Shown here: positions 54,413 through 62,959 of the stretch, piece after piece
Layout of the letters: every line of letters begins with the position of its first letter
Position numbering within the stretch: the first letter of the stretch is position 1
DNA from: Reichenbachiella agarivorans
GTDB lineage: Bacteria; Bacteroidota; Bacteroidia; Cytophagales; Cyclobacteriaceae
Direction: 5' to 3'
NCBI RefSeq assembly: GCF_025502585.1
Contig: NZ_CP106679.1
Coordinates: 1,221,001 to 1,285,000 of the forward strand
DNA length: 64,000 nt
Made by a program: the position numbers and the translations under genes
The notes under the pieces: generated by a model
What the model was told of the DNA's origin: nothing
Seen by the model: the letters and a program-made list of their open reading frames with translations, nothing else
Database searches by the model: none

Positions 54413-55261
54413 CTAATCTTGCACTTTTTGCATTTGCTTGTACTCCATAGGAGAAAGTCCAGAGATTTTTTTGAATAGCTTATTAAAAGCAGACGCATCA
54501 TCAAAGCCCAATTCATAGGCTGTTTCCTTTGCTGTTTTGTCTGTTTTCAATAAAATCCGTTTGGCCTCTGCAATGAGTCGTTCATGAATGATGCGCAAAG
54601 GACTCTTGTCGCTGTGTTGAGAAAATGAATTGGCGAGTGTCTTGGGAGACTTGTTGAGCATATCAGCATATGCGGAGACGTTTTTGACCGTCTTGAAATG
54701 TTTGTCAACCAACAGAGTATAGGCACGAACCAAATCAGAAGAGCCGCTGCTGGTGGGTTGCATGGCTAGTTGTTCTTTTGCTAGTCGGGTACATTTGATA
54801 ATCATACGAGTGAGTAACATCTGCAGCATCTCGCCTTGCACCGTATCCTGTGTATCAAATTCCTCCTCAAAAACCAGAAACAAGCTCTGCATTTTGACTG
54901 TTTCAGGTTCACTTAGCTGGATTAAGGGTATTTCCTTTGTGCCATAAAAAATTATACCATTGCACGAGACCTCTTCTTCATGATCTCGGAGACAATAAAA
55001 TTCTCTGTTGAATGACAAAGTAATGAGTCCCTTTTGCCAAAAAAGGACAATTACCTCTTGCAGCTCAGTCGCTGTGGTGATGTGATTGGGTAATAAACTG
55101 ACAGGGAATCCATTGACCCGCAACAAGATAGTTTGATCGGATTGATTCCAAAACAGATGATTCATCCCTTTTTTGATGACACGGTTTTCAGTGATCAAAT
55201 CTATTTGATCTGTCAATCTCAAAAATGACTGTAACTGTTTGTCTTTATATTCTAGGTACAT
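54413..55261 (-). CDS. AraC-family transcriptional regulator
   Basis: The 282-residue protein has an N-terminal cupin-like sensing part (beta-rich, about 1-150) and a C-terminal pair of helix-turn-helix motifs (YADMLNKSPKTLANSFSQHSDKSPL and AKETAYELGFDDASAFNKLFKKISG). It probably regulates the AhpD-like gene just downstream. The inducer is unknown. Confidence 0.88.
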   Translation of the reverse strand: MYLEYKDKQLQSFLRLTDQIDLITENRVIKKGMNHLFWNQSDQTILLRVNGFPVSLLPNHITTATELQEVIVLFWQKGLITLSFNREFYCLRDHEEEVSCNGIIFYGTKEIPLIQLSEPETVKMQSLFLVFEEEFDTQDTVQGEMLQMLLTRMIIKCTRLAKEQLAMQPTSSGSSDLVRAYTLLVDKHFKTVKNVSAYADMLNKSPKTLANSFSQHSDKSPLRIIHERLIAEAKRILLKTDKTAKETAYELGFDDASAFNKLFKKISGLSPMEYKQMQKVQD

Positions 55262-55341
55262 ATTGGTATGGAACTATTGCCTATCAACACATTAGCAGCT
55301 TATAAGTTCCATGTTTTGAATCATTCGTACTGATTTTCTCA

Positions 55342-56136
55342 CTACTCAGGGCTATCAATCATTTCCACATTCACAACTTGAGACAGAGGAAAAACAGAAG
55401 GGCCAAATTGGTTGGAAATCGCCACATCAGTCGCGTCACGTCCATAGCCTACTGAGACATATCCTCCCTTGACTCCTGTATGTACTGCATCAAAGGTGTA
55501 CCATCGCCCACCGACATAGGCCTCAAACCAAGCATGCAGATCCATGGGCTTCAGATCATAGAGATAACCTACAACCATACGCGCGGGGATACTCAGGCTG
55601 CGACACAAGGCAATCCCCAAATGTGCCAAATCCCTACAAACACCCGATTGTTTGAGATTGACCTCTACAGCGGACATGGGGTAATTGCTACTGCCTGGGA
55701 TGTAGCTGATATTCGTCCGCAACCAGTCTTCAATCGCCTGAACCTGATCATAGCCTGGAGTCAGACCTGCCGTGATCTCACAAGCCATGTCACCAAAACG
55801 ATCCGATTCGCAATACCTACTCGGCAGCAAGTAACTCAACACAAAATCAGGCAGATACTGTACCTCCACGAACGGTGCGCCCGGCACTTGATCCATGAGA
55901 TCGACAGTCTTGACCTCTGCAGAGGTATGTACCGAAAAAATCCCAGGAGGAGCGACCATCCGTTGACAAAGGTTGCTATAGCTGTCTGTGTATTCAAACA
56001 CAGGGACATGTGGTGTGATTTTGTATTCTTCCTTAGCGACCCACTGCTGTGCGCCACTACGCGGACGCAGCATCAGGATAAATGGAGTAGGTACAGCAAT
56101 TTCAAATGACAATTCACAACTGGTTCTCAACCACAT
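55342..56136 (-). CDS. Transglutaminase-like cysteine protease-fold protein
   Basis: The 264-residue protein has an N-terminal bacterial transglutaminase-associated beta region and a transglutaminase core with Cys in [11 protein letters not shown], His in [12 protein letters not shown] and Asp in YTFDAVHTG. There is no signal peptide, so it is probably cytoplasmic. Members often act as peptidases or amidases; the substrate is unknown. Confidence 0.85.
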   Translation of the reverse strand: MWLRTSCELSFEIAVPTPFILMLRPRSGAQQWVAKEEYKITPHVPVFEYTDSYSNLCQRMVAPPGIFSVHTSAEVKTVDLMDQVPGAPFVEVQYLPDFVLSYLLPSRYCESDRFGDMACEITAGLTPGYDQVQAIEDWLRTNISYIPGSSNYPMSAVEVNLKQSGVCRDLAHLGIALCRSLSIPARMVVGYLYDLKPMDLHAWFEAYVGGRWYTFDAVHTGVKGGYVSVGYGRDATDVAISNQFGPSVFPLSQVVNVEMIDSPE

Positions 56137-56511
56137 AATCCAAAAAATCTAAGTGAAGAATTGCGCGATCCAATTCCGTTTCAATATCGAAATAAAATGC
56201 TACCAAATGTGAGGTTTGATTAGAAATACGCACATGTTTTTTCACAGTTTATCAAATGCTGCTTTTTGACTCCTACCGAAGATAAAATCCCTCCATAAAT
56301 GCACTTGATCTGAGCTTGCAGTTTAAATTCGTATCTTATAAACCCGCGTTCGATTCTTAAAGAGTGCTCATGATCCACAAGAGGGTAGAAAGACCATTCA
56401 AGGGTACTCTTTCTTGATCATAAGCAAAACGAATAGTACATTAAATCCTTCAAAAAGGACATTGAAGGGATATTCAAAATCGAACTCAGGTTATAAAACG
56501 AAGCAATAAAG
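56137..56511. other. Gene-free spacer between divergent genes
   Basis: This 375-base region must hold the promoters of the transglutaminase-like gene (minus) and the pentapeptide gene (plus). I found no open frame, RNA gene or clear promoter motif. Only weak TGATCA-containing complements are visible around 56370 and 56415. Confidence 0.5.
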
Positions 56512-57081
56512 ATGGGATATTTTGACGAACAGGTTTTTACGGGAGTAGATTTTGGGAAAGAAGAATGGCAAAAAGGGGAATATGTAGACTCTAAGTTCGT
56601 CAATTGTCGAATGTCCAGTCTCGACTTGTCAGGAGATACTTTTGACAATTGTGAATTCATCGGTTGCGATTTGAGCTTATGCAAAATTGATCATACTGCT
56701 TTCAAAGAGGTGGATTTCAAAGACTGTAAACTGATGGGGTTACATTTTAGTGATTGCAATGCCTTCCTTTTGACTTTTCGGTTTACGGATTGTATTCTAG
56801 ACTTTTCTTCCTTCTTTAAATTGAAAATCAAGCAGAGCAAATTCACGAATTGTAAAATGGAAAAGGTGGATTTTGTAGAAGCAGATCTGACAGGATCTAC
56901 ATTCAACAACTGTGATTTGGCTCAAGCTGTATTCAATAGAACGATTCTTGAGAAATGCGATTTTCGCAGTTCATACAATCTAGCACTTGATCCAGAAGAC
57001 AACAGAATCAAGGCAGCCAAATTCTCAACAGAAGGTGCATTAGGGCTACTGGAGAAGTACAACATCACGATAGAAAGGTAA
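56512..57081 (+). CDS. Pentapeptide-repeat protein
   Basis: The 189-residue protein is built of pentapeptide repeats (pattern A/C-D/N-L/F-x-x: for example FDNCEFIGCDLS, DFKDCKLMGLHFSDC, DFVEADLTGSTFNNCDL), giving a right-handed quadrilateral helix of about 30 coils. Length and layout resemble the Qnr/MfpA group that mimics DNA and protects gyrase from quinolones, but many other pentapeptide proteins exist, so that role is only a possibility. It has no signal peptide. Confidence 0.85.
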   Translation: MGYFDEQVFTGVDFGKEEWQKGEYVDSKFVNCRMSSLDLSGDTFDNCEFIGCDLSLCKIDHTAFKEVDFKDCKLMGLHFSDCNAFLLTFRFTDCILDFSSFFKLKIKQSKFTNCKMEKVDFVEADLTGSTFNNCDLAQAVFNRTILEKCDFRSSYNLALDPEDNRIKAAKFSTEGALGLLEKYNITIER

Positions 57082-57154
57082 AACTCTTCTCAACCCTTCC
57101 ATTCAGATTTAGTCTTGTGGAAGAAAATTGATGAATTGCTAATATTTTGAAAAG

Positions 57155-58642
57155 CTATCGCGCCCAATTCATGCATCTTTTGACAGCATTGTGCCAGCCT
57201 TCATACAACTTGTTTCTGGTATATTCGTCCATTTTGGGCTTGAAAGTTTTGTCAATGGTTCTTTTGTTCATCAACGAATCAATGTTCCAAATCCCGGCTG
57301 TGATTCCTGCCAAGTATGCCGCACCAGTCACTGTTGATTCAATATTTGCTGGCCGCTCTACCAGTATCCCCATGATGTCTGCTTGAAATTGCATCAGGTA
57401 ATTGTTGGCACTCGCACCACCATCTACCATCAGGTGGGTAATCTTGAGCCCTGAGTCTGCTGCCATGGCTTGCAGTACATCTCTGGTTTGGTAGGCCATG
57501 GAGTCCAAGGTGGCTTTGATGATGTCATTTTGATTGGTCTCACGGGTGAGACCAAACATACCTCCTCGCGCATAAGAATCCCAAAATGGTGCCCCCAATC
57601 CAGCAAATGCGGGCACTACATAGACACCTGACTCAGGATTGGCGTTCTTTGCGATGGCCTCAGTATCAGAAGCAGAGATAATCAATTTCAATCCATCTCT
57701 CAACCACTGCACCGCAGCTCCAGCGATAAAGACACTGCCTTCCAACGCATAATCTATCTTGCCATTAAAGCCCAAAGCGATTGTTGTAAGCAATCCGTTT
57801 TTTGAATACTGAATTTTTTCGCCTGTGTTCATCAGGATGAAACAACCCGTGCCATAAGTGTTTTTGGCTTGCCCAGGTTCTATACAACCTTGACCAAAAA
57901 GAGAGGCTTGCTGATCCCCAGCGACACCTGTGATCTGGATATTGGCTCCAGCGAGTTTGGCTGTCCCAAAGAAATAACCAGAATGCGTCACATCTGGTAG
58001 CATCTCTCTCGGGATATTAAATTTCTCCAGCAATTCATCATCCCATTTGAGCTCCACTATATTGAAAAGCATGGTACGTGAGGCATTGGTAAAATCAGTG
58101 ATGTGAGATTCTCCTTCTGTCAAATTCCAAATTAACCATGTGTCTATGGTGCCGAAAAGCAATTCTCCATTTTCGGCTTTCTTTCTCGCACCAGAGACAT
58201 TGTCTAGAATCCACTGGAGCTTGGTTGCCGAAAAATACGGATCTACAATGAGACCCGTTGTTTCTTTGACATAGGCCTCCAAGCCCTCTTCTTCAAACTT
58301 CAAGTCTTTACAAATCTCTGAGGTCCTGGTGTCTTGCCATGAGATGCAATTGTAGATCGGTCTTCCACTTCTTTTCTCCCACACGACTACAGATTCACGC
58401 TGGTTGGAAATACCTATGGCTGATACGTCACTGATGCTGACTTTGGTCTTTTTTAGCACTTCGTAGATCATCTCTACTTGATCCTTGATCATGACTTTGG
58501 GATCATGCTCCACCCATCCTGGTTGAGGGGAAGTTTGCTTTAGTTCTTTCTGTGCTATGCCAATCATTTTTGCTTTTTGATCGAAAATCGCTGCTCGCAA
58601 GCTGGTCGTTCCTAGATCTAAAGCCAGTACGTATTGCTTCAT
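57155..58642 (-). CDS. glpK: Glycerol kinase
   Basis: The 495-residue FGGY kinase phosphorylates glycerol to sn-glycerol 3-phosphate. It begins QYVLALDLGTTSLRAAIFD (phosphate-1 loop), with SNQRESVVVW, DPYFSATKLQWIL and GGASANNYLMQFQAD typical of GlpK. No glpF or glpD is next to it, so it is expressed alone, which differs from many glp clusters. Confidence 0.96.
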   Translation of the reverse strand: MKQYVLALDLGTTSLRAAIFDQKAKMIGIAQKELKQTSPQPGWVEHDPKVMIKDQVEMIYEVLKKTKVSISDVSAIGISNQRESVVVWEKRSGRPIYNCISWQDTRTSEICKDLKFEEEGLEAYVKETTGLIVDPYFSATKLQWILDNVSGARKKAENGELLFGTIDTWLIWNLTEGESHITDFTNASRTMLFNIVELKWDDELLEKFNIPREMLPDVTHSGYFFGTAKLAGANIQITGVAGDQQASLFGQGCIEPGQAKNTYGTGCFILMNTGEKIQYSKNGLLTTIALGFNGKIDYALEGSVFIAGAAVQWLRDGLKLIISASDTEAIAKNANPESGVYVVPAFAGLGAPFWDSYARGGMFGLTRETNQNDIIKATLDSMAYQTRDVLQAMAADSGLKITHLMVDGGASANNYLMQFQADIMGILVERPANIESTVTGAAYLAGITAGIWNIDSLMNKRTIDKTFKPKMDEYTRNKLYEGWHNAVKRCMNWAR

Positions 58643-59013
58643 ATTCTCAAATATCAGTGAATTTAATGAGATATCTAATAGATTAATTTATGATTTTTTC
58701 CATGTAAATGCTAATGAGTTGCTGATAACTGTTGTGCAAACTCCAAAGTATGAAAACTAATTCTCCCTACCTGATCGAGATGTAAGAGCAAATCACTGTG
58801 ACATTGAATCAGAAGAAATTTGGGTGAACAAAAAAAGCCCAGATATGAACGTATCTGGGCCAAACTCAAAACATAACCAATCAACTAATCTATGGGTCCC
58901 TGCTGGACCATAAACTATGAAACTTGTAATCTAAAACTCGATAGGTTATAGGCAAGCCCTGTGCCAAACTCGAAAGCGAGTTGTTAAAATAGGTGAAATG
59001 CCTAGCCAATGGC
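58643..59013. other. Spacer with the VWA-gene terminator
   Basis: This 371-base stretch holds the hairpin terminator at 58837-58860 and a smaller AACTCG/CGAGTT hairpin (58967-58982). I see no coding potential. It must include the promoter of glpK. Confidence 0.6.
58837..58860 (-). terminator. Intrinsic terminator of the VWA gene
   Basis: GCCCAGATA (58837-58845) and TATCTGGGC (58852-58860) form a perfect 9-bp stem with a 6-base loop. The A run on the left gives a T run on the minus strand. It lies about 150 bases past the stop at 59014. Confidence 0.75.
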
Positions 59014-60858
59014 TCACATGACCATCAGCTGATAGCTTTTGACTAGGTTGATGAATTCCACGCGATAGCCATTTTCATCCTTGCCTTTTGATGCTTGTGC
59101 CATAGCTAGAATGTCTTTGGTACTGATGTCACCCTTGAATGCTGAGTCTCTCAAAATCATACCAAATGCTGCGACACTTGCTGACCATCTGAAATTATCA
59201 GAGATTTGATCAAGATCGACAGGTTGATCCAAAAGCGGATGTTCAATCAGTTGGCTCTTGCTGCTCTTTGGGTCTTTGTAGCGCAATTTCACCATCATGA
59301 GTTCGTCGCTTTGGTAGGCTGATTCGTCTATCTCCATTTTTTGATATTTCAATTCATCCACTGGACTGAACTCACTCTTGACACCTACGGGGATGATTTC
59401 GTAGAGAGCGGTCACGGTGTGTCCAGCTCCCAATTCTCCTGCATCCTTTTTGTCGTTGTTGAAGTCTTCGTCACGCAAAGCGCGATTTTCGTATCCAATC
59501 AATCTATAAGCTTGTACTTTGGTAGGATTGAATTCTACCTGAATTTTGACATCCTTGGCAATGGTGAATAGGGTACCTCCAAACTCATTGACGAGTACTT
59601 TTTTGGCTTCCAGAATGTTGTCTATGTAGGCATAGTTGCCGTTACCCTTGTCGGCAATGGTTTCCATTTTGGCATCCTTGTAGTTGCCCATCCCAAATCC
59701 TAAAACTGTGAGAAAAACGCCTTCTTCTCTTTTTTGCTCGATCAATCTTTCCATCCCTGCATCACTTGATTCTCCGACATTGAAGTCTCCATCAGTCGCG
59801 AGGATGATTCGGTTGTTGCCATTGGGCTTGAAGTAATCTTGCGCGACTTTGTAGGCAAGGTTGATGCCTGCTCCACCTGCAGTAGACCCGCCTGCTTGTA
59901 GGTTATCTAGGGCACGGATAATGGTTTCTTTTTCGTCTCCAGGCGTAGACGGGAGCACTAATCCTGCTGCCCCTGCATATACGACGATCGCTACACGATC
60001 CTGTGGTCTCAATTGCTGTACGAGCAATTTGAAGCCAGACTTCAACAGCGGCAGTTTGTTGGCGTCACTCATTGATCCAGACACATCTAGCAGAAAAACC
60101 AAGTTGGAAGCAGGTAGATCATCTGTGGGGATATGCTTGCCTTGTAGACCGATATGTACCAGTTTGTGTTTTTCGTTCCACGGTGCGGGAGCGATCTCGG
60201 TGTTGATAGAAAAAGGATCGTTGCCTGTAGGTTCGGAATAGTCATAGTTGAAATAGTTGATCATTTCTTCGATTCTCACAGCATCTTTGGGAGGCTTTTG
60301 CCCATTGTTGATGAAGCGACGCATGTTGCTGTATGAGGCGGCATCCACATCTATGGAGAAGGTAGACAGAGGTTTGTTTTTGACTGCCAAAAAGATGTTT
60401 TCATTGATAGCATCATAGTCTTCGGTGTTGTGGAGGTAGGCAGCATCCTGCTCGTAGTGATGCATAGGGGCAGCTTGAGAAGATTTCATAGAGAACGCTA
60501 TCTCTTTCTTTCTTGACCTCCCATAGTCAATTACGACTACTTCTTCCAATTCTGCTTGATCGCTGATCATAGAGATGTTGATAATGGACTGGTTTTTCAC
60601 TTCTACTTCTTGACTTTCATATCCAATGAAAGAAAAAACAAGAAACTGTTTGCCTGTAGTTGGCACTGTGATTTTGTAGTTTCCTTTCAGGTCTGTGATC
60701 GTCCCTGTGACGGATCCCTTGATCAATACATTGACTCCAGCGATGGGTTGTCCATCGTCAGCAGACGTGACTTGTCCGGTGATTTCTTGGTCTAGGCTTG
60801 GTGACATAGCAGCAGTAGCTATCATCAGCGTCATCATTAATATGGTTATTTGTCTCAT
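59014..60858 (-). CDS. VWA-domain protein with carboxypeptidase-regulatory module
   Basis: The 614-residue protein (start MRQITILMMTLM, signal peptide) has a carboxypeptidase-D-regulatory-like beta-sandwich near residues 25-105 ending in LEEVVVIDYG, then a VWA core resembling YfbK with MIDAS motif DVSGSMS, followed by the DUF3520-type C-terminus. The DEVVVxxYG end is the same as the plug-proximal motif of SusC receptors, yet no barrel follows. It is divergent from an ECF sigma/anti-sigma pair (124 bases), so it may be regulated by it. It probably sits in the periplasm or outer membrane. Confidence 0.88.
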   Translation of the reverse strand: MRQITILMMTLMIATAAMSPSLDQEITGQVTSADDGQPIAGVNVLIKGSVTGTITDLKGNYKITVPTTGKQFLVFSFIGYESQEVEVKNQSIINISMISDQAELEEVVVIDYGRSRKKEIAFSMKSSQAAPMHHYEQDAAYLHNTEDYDAINENIFLAVKNKPLSTFSIDVDAASYSNMRRFINNGQKPPKDAVRIEEMINYFNYDYSEPTGNDPFSINTEIAPAPWNEKHKLVHIGLQGKHIPTDDLPASNLVFLLDVSGSMSDANKLPLLKSGFKLLVQQLRPQDRVAIVVYAGAAGLVLPSTPGDEKETIIRALDNLQAGGSTAGGAGINLAYKVAQDYFKPNGNNRIILATDGDFNVGESSDAGMERLIEQKREEGVFLTVLGFGMGNYKDAKMETIADKGNGNYAYIDNILEAKKVLVNEFGGTLFTIAKDVKIQVEFNPTKVQAYRLIGYENRALRDEDFNNDKKDAGELGAGHTVTALYEIIPVGVKSEFSPVDELKYQKMEIDESAYQSDELMMVKLRYKDPKSSKSQLIEHPLLDQPVDLDQISDNFRWSASVAAFGMILRDSAFKGDISTKDILAMAQASKGKDENGYRVEFINLVKSYQLMVM

Positions 60859-60981
60859 CGTTTTTGTATTTATGTAAAACATTTTGACAGTAGGATGCAG
60901 GGTCCTTGCGGATTCCATAAAATCTTTTGAAAAAATTCATAGATTGAGCCCAAATAGAGAAAATTAAGTAGATAATCAATA

Positions 60982-61539
60982 TTGCCAGAGCAGCAGACAG
61001 ATAGTGACCAGACATTGCTGGAGGACTTCCAGCAGGACGGAGATATTTCCATCTTGGGGGAGCTGTACCAGCGCCACATGCATCTAGTCTATGGTGTGAG
61101 TCTGAAGTATCTCAAAAACCGTGAGGAGGCACAGGATGCGGTGAGCAATATTTTTGAAGAGCTACTCGCCAAAGTCAAAAAACATCAAATAGATAATTTT
61201 AAGAGTTGGCTCTATGTACTGACCAAAAACCACTGTCTGATGGCACTCAGAAAGCAGAGTACTAAAACTTCATCCTTAGATTTTTCGGATTCCTTTATGG
61301 AAAATAGCTTGGCGGAGCATCCTAGTGAAAAAATAGATCTGGAAGACAATCTCGTAAGATTAGAACAATGCATCAGTCAATTGAAGGCCGATCAGCGCAG
61401 TTGCGTAGAGCTATTTTATCTACAAAAGAAATGCTATCAGGAGATTGTGGATGTGACACACTTTCAATTGAAGAAAGTGAAGAGCTACATACAGAACGGG
61501 AAAAGAAATTTAAAACTATGCATGGAGCAGAGTGAGTAA
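60982..61539 (+). CDS. ECF-type RNA polymerase sigma factor with TTG start
   Basis: The 185-residue protein has region 2 (LGELYQRHMHLVYGVSLKYLKNREEAQDAVSNIFEELL) and region 4 (SCVELFYLQKKCYQEIVDVTHFQLKKVKSYIQNG). A stop codon at 60973-60975 in frame forces the start to the TTG at 60982, since the next ATG would delete part of region 2. Its 3' end overlaps the anti-sigma/TonB gene by 8 bases. Confidence 0.85.
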   Translation: MPEQQTDSDQTLLEDFQQDGDISILGELYQRHMHLVYGVSLKYLKNREEAQDAVSNIFEELLAKVKKHQIDNFKSWLYVLTKNHCLMALRKQSTKTSSLDFSDSFMENSLAEHPSEKIDLEDNLVRLEQCISQLKADQRSCVELFYLQKKCYQEIVDVTHFQLKKVKSYIQNGKRNLKLCMEQSE

Positions 61540-62863
61540 GGATAAAAACCATAGTGCCCCTTTGACAGAGCTGTCAGCCGAGAGGATGCAAGCCTATTTG
61601 GATAATACACTCAGCAATTCGGATCGTCATGCCGTAGAGCGATACCTTTTGGATCATCCCTTCGAAGCAGAAGCCATGCAAGGCTATGAGCATGTGTCCA
61701 TTGACATGAAACAAGACCTTTCGATTTTGTCTCAGAGAATAGACGATGTCCTAGAGCAAAAGGGTCGAAAAGTCATTCCTCTCTGGAAAAGGTCAATTGC
61801 TATTGCCGCGGCGATTACTGTATTGCTGGTAGGTTCATTTGCGATTTTCGAGCTGTTTGACGTGACAAAGCAAAATGGGCAAATCGGAATGAATGAGCCT
61901 GTAGAAAAAGTAGAGGAGATAAAGGAAGCGAACCCTACAAAAGCCACACCCGAAGACTCAGAAACGGTAGTTGAAAAACAAGAAGAGCATGCGGTAAGTC
62001 CAAAGCCAACCGAATCACCACGTAAAAAAACTCCCAAAAAAGTAGTCGAGCATGTTGCCAAAGAAGAGCGGAAAGAAAATGATGAGGACATGGTAGCCAT
62101 AGAGATGGACTATGTCGCAGACTATGCCACACCAGAGCAACAAGATACCCAAGAGAATGTAGTCACAGAAATAGAGTCCACCACAGAGCTGAATGAGAGC
62201 TATGCCTCTGGCAGTGCTCTTAGATCTGCTCCTAGCGCAAAGATGAAAAAGTCTAGTGCAAAGCTAGAAAGGAGCAGTATCTCAGACCCTAAAATGGTCA
62301 AGGGTCTGGTGGTAGATAGCGAAATGGAGCCCATCGCAGGAGCAACTGTCATCGTCAAACAAACAGGCGAAGCAGCCATCACCGATCTCAACGGGGAGTT
62401 TCAGATTCCTGTACATAGTGAGGACGACATGTTGTCGGTGAGTTTCATAGGATTCAACACCCAAGACATCGTCGTAGGAGAGCAGGACAGCATCCGTGCT
62501 ACCATGAGTCTGGACATGGCCTCACTAGATGAGGTGGTCGTGGTGGGCTATGGCACAGAGCAGCCAGCTAGCTCCTCAGCTACACCAGATGGTGGCTACC
62601 GTGCATTCAAACAATACCTAAAGGACGATCTCGTCTACCCCAGATGGGCCAAAGCACAAAAGATAGAGGGCAAGGTAACACTACGCTTTCGCGTAAAAAC
62701 CAATGGAGAATTGGCAGACTTTGAGATCCTAGAGGGACTAGGCTATGGCTGTGACGAGGAGGCCATCCGACTGATAGAGGAAGGCCCAGATTGGACACCC
62801 GCCAGAGAAAACGGCAGCCCTAAGGAGTCTGTGGTCAATGTCAAAGTGAGATTCGAATTGTAA
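61532..62863 (+). CDS. Anti-sigma-type membrane protein fused to CarboxypepD-reg and TonB C-terminal domain
   Basis: The 443-residue protein starts at a GTG eight bases before the sigma gene ends. Residues about 12-75 resemble the short cytoplasmic anti-sigma domain (RMQAYLDNTLSNSDRHAVERYLLDHP), then one membrane helix (about 87-108), a long Lys/Glu/Pro-rich periplasmic stalk, a carboxypeptidase-regulatory-like fold with LDEVVVVGYGTE (about 250-345) and a TonB C-terminal domain (about 355-443, YPRWAKAQKIEGKVTLRF). It probably binds the sigma factor inside and talks to an outer-membrane or periplasmic partner. Such fusions exist in Bacteroidota, but signals are unknown. Confidence 0.85.
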   Translation: MSKDKNHSAPLTELSAERMQAYLDNTLSNSDRHAVERYLLDHPFEAEAMQGYEHVSIDMKQDLSILSQRIDDVLEQKGRKVIPLWKRSIAIAAAITVLLVGSFAIFELFDVTKQNGQIGMNEPVEKVEEIKEANPTKATPEDSETVVEKQEEHAVSPKPTESPRKKTPKKVVEHVAKEERKENDEDMVAIEMDYVADYATPEQQDTQENVVTEIESTTELNESYASGSALRSAPSAKMKKSSAKLERSSISDPKMVKGLVVDSEMEPIAGATVIVKQTGEAAITDLNGEFQIPVHSEDDMLSVSFIGFNTQDIVVGEQDSIRATMSLDMASLDEVVVVGYGTEQPASSSATPDGGYRAFKQYLKDDLVYPRWAKAQKIEGKVTLRFRVKTNGELADFEILEGLGYGCDEEAIRLIEEGPDWTPARENGSPKESVVNVKVRFEL

Positions 62864-62910
62864 TCAGGTGCAGACAAAATAGCTGTCTTCCAATGGAATA
62901 GCTCGATAAA

Positions 62911-62941
62911 TTGATTATTTTAGGTAACGAAATTTATTTTG
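62911..62941 (+). promoter_or_regulatory. Predicted promoter of the secreted-protein gene at 62960
   Basis: TTG (62911-62913) and TTATTTTG (62934-62941) are spaced by 20 bp; the -7 element differs from TAnnTTTG at one position. The start codon follows 19 bases later. Confidence 0.5.
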
Positions 62942-62959
62942 TCACCTAGCCAACCAACC

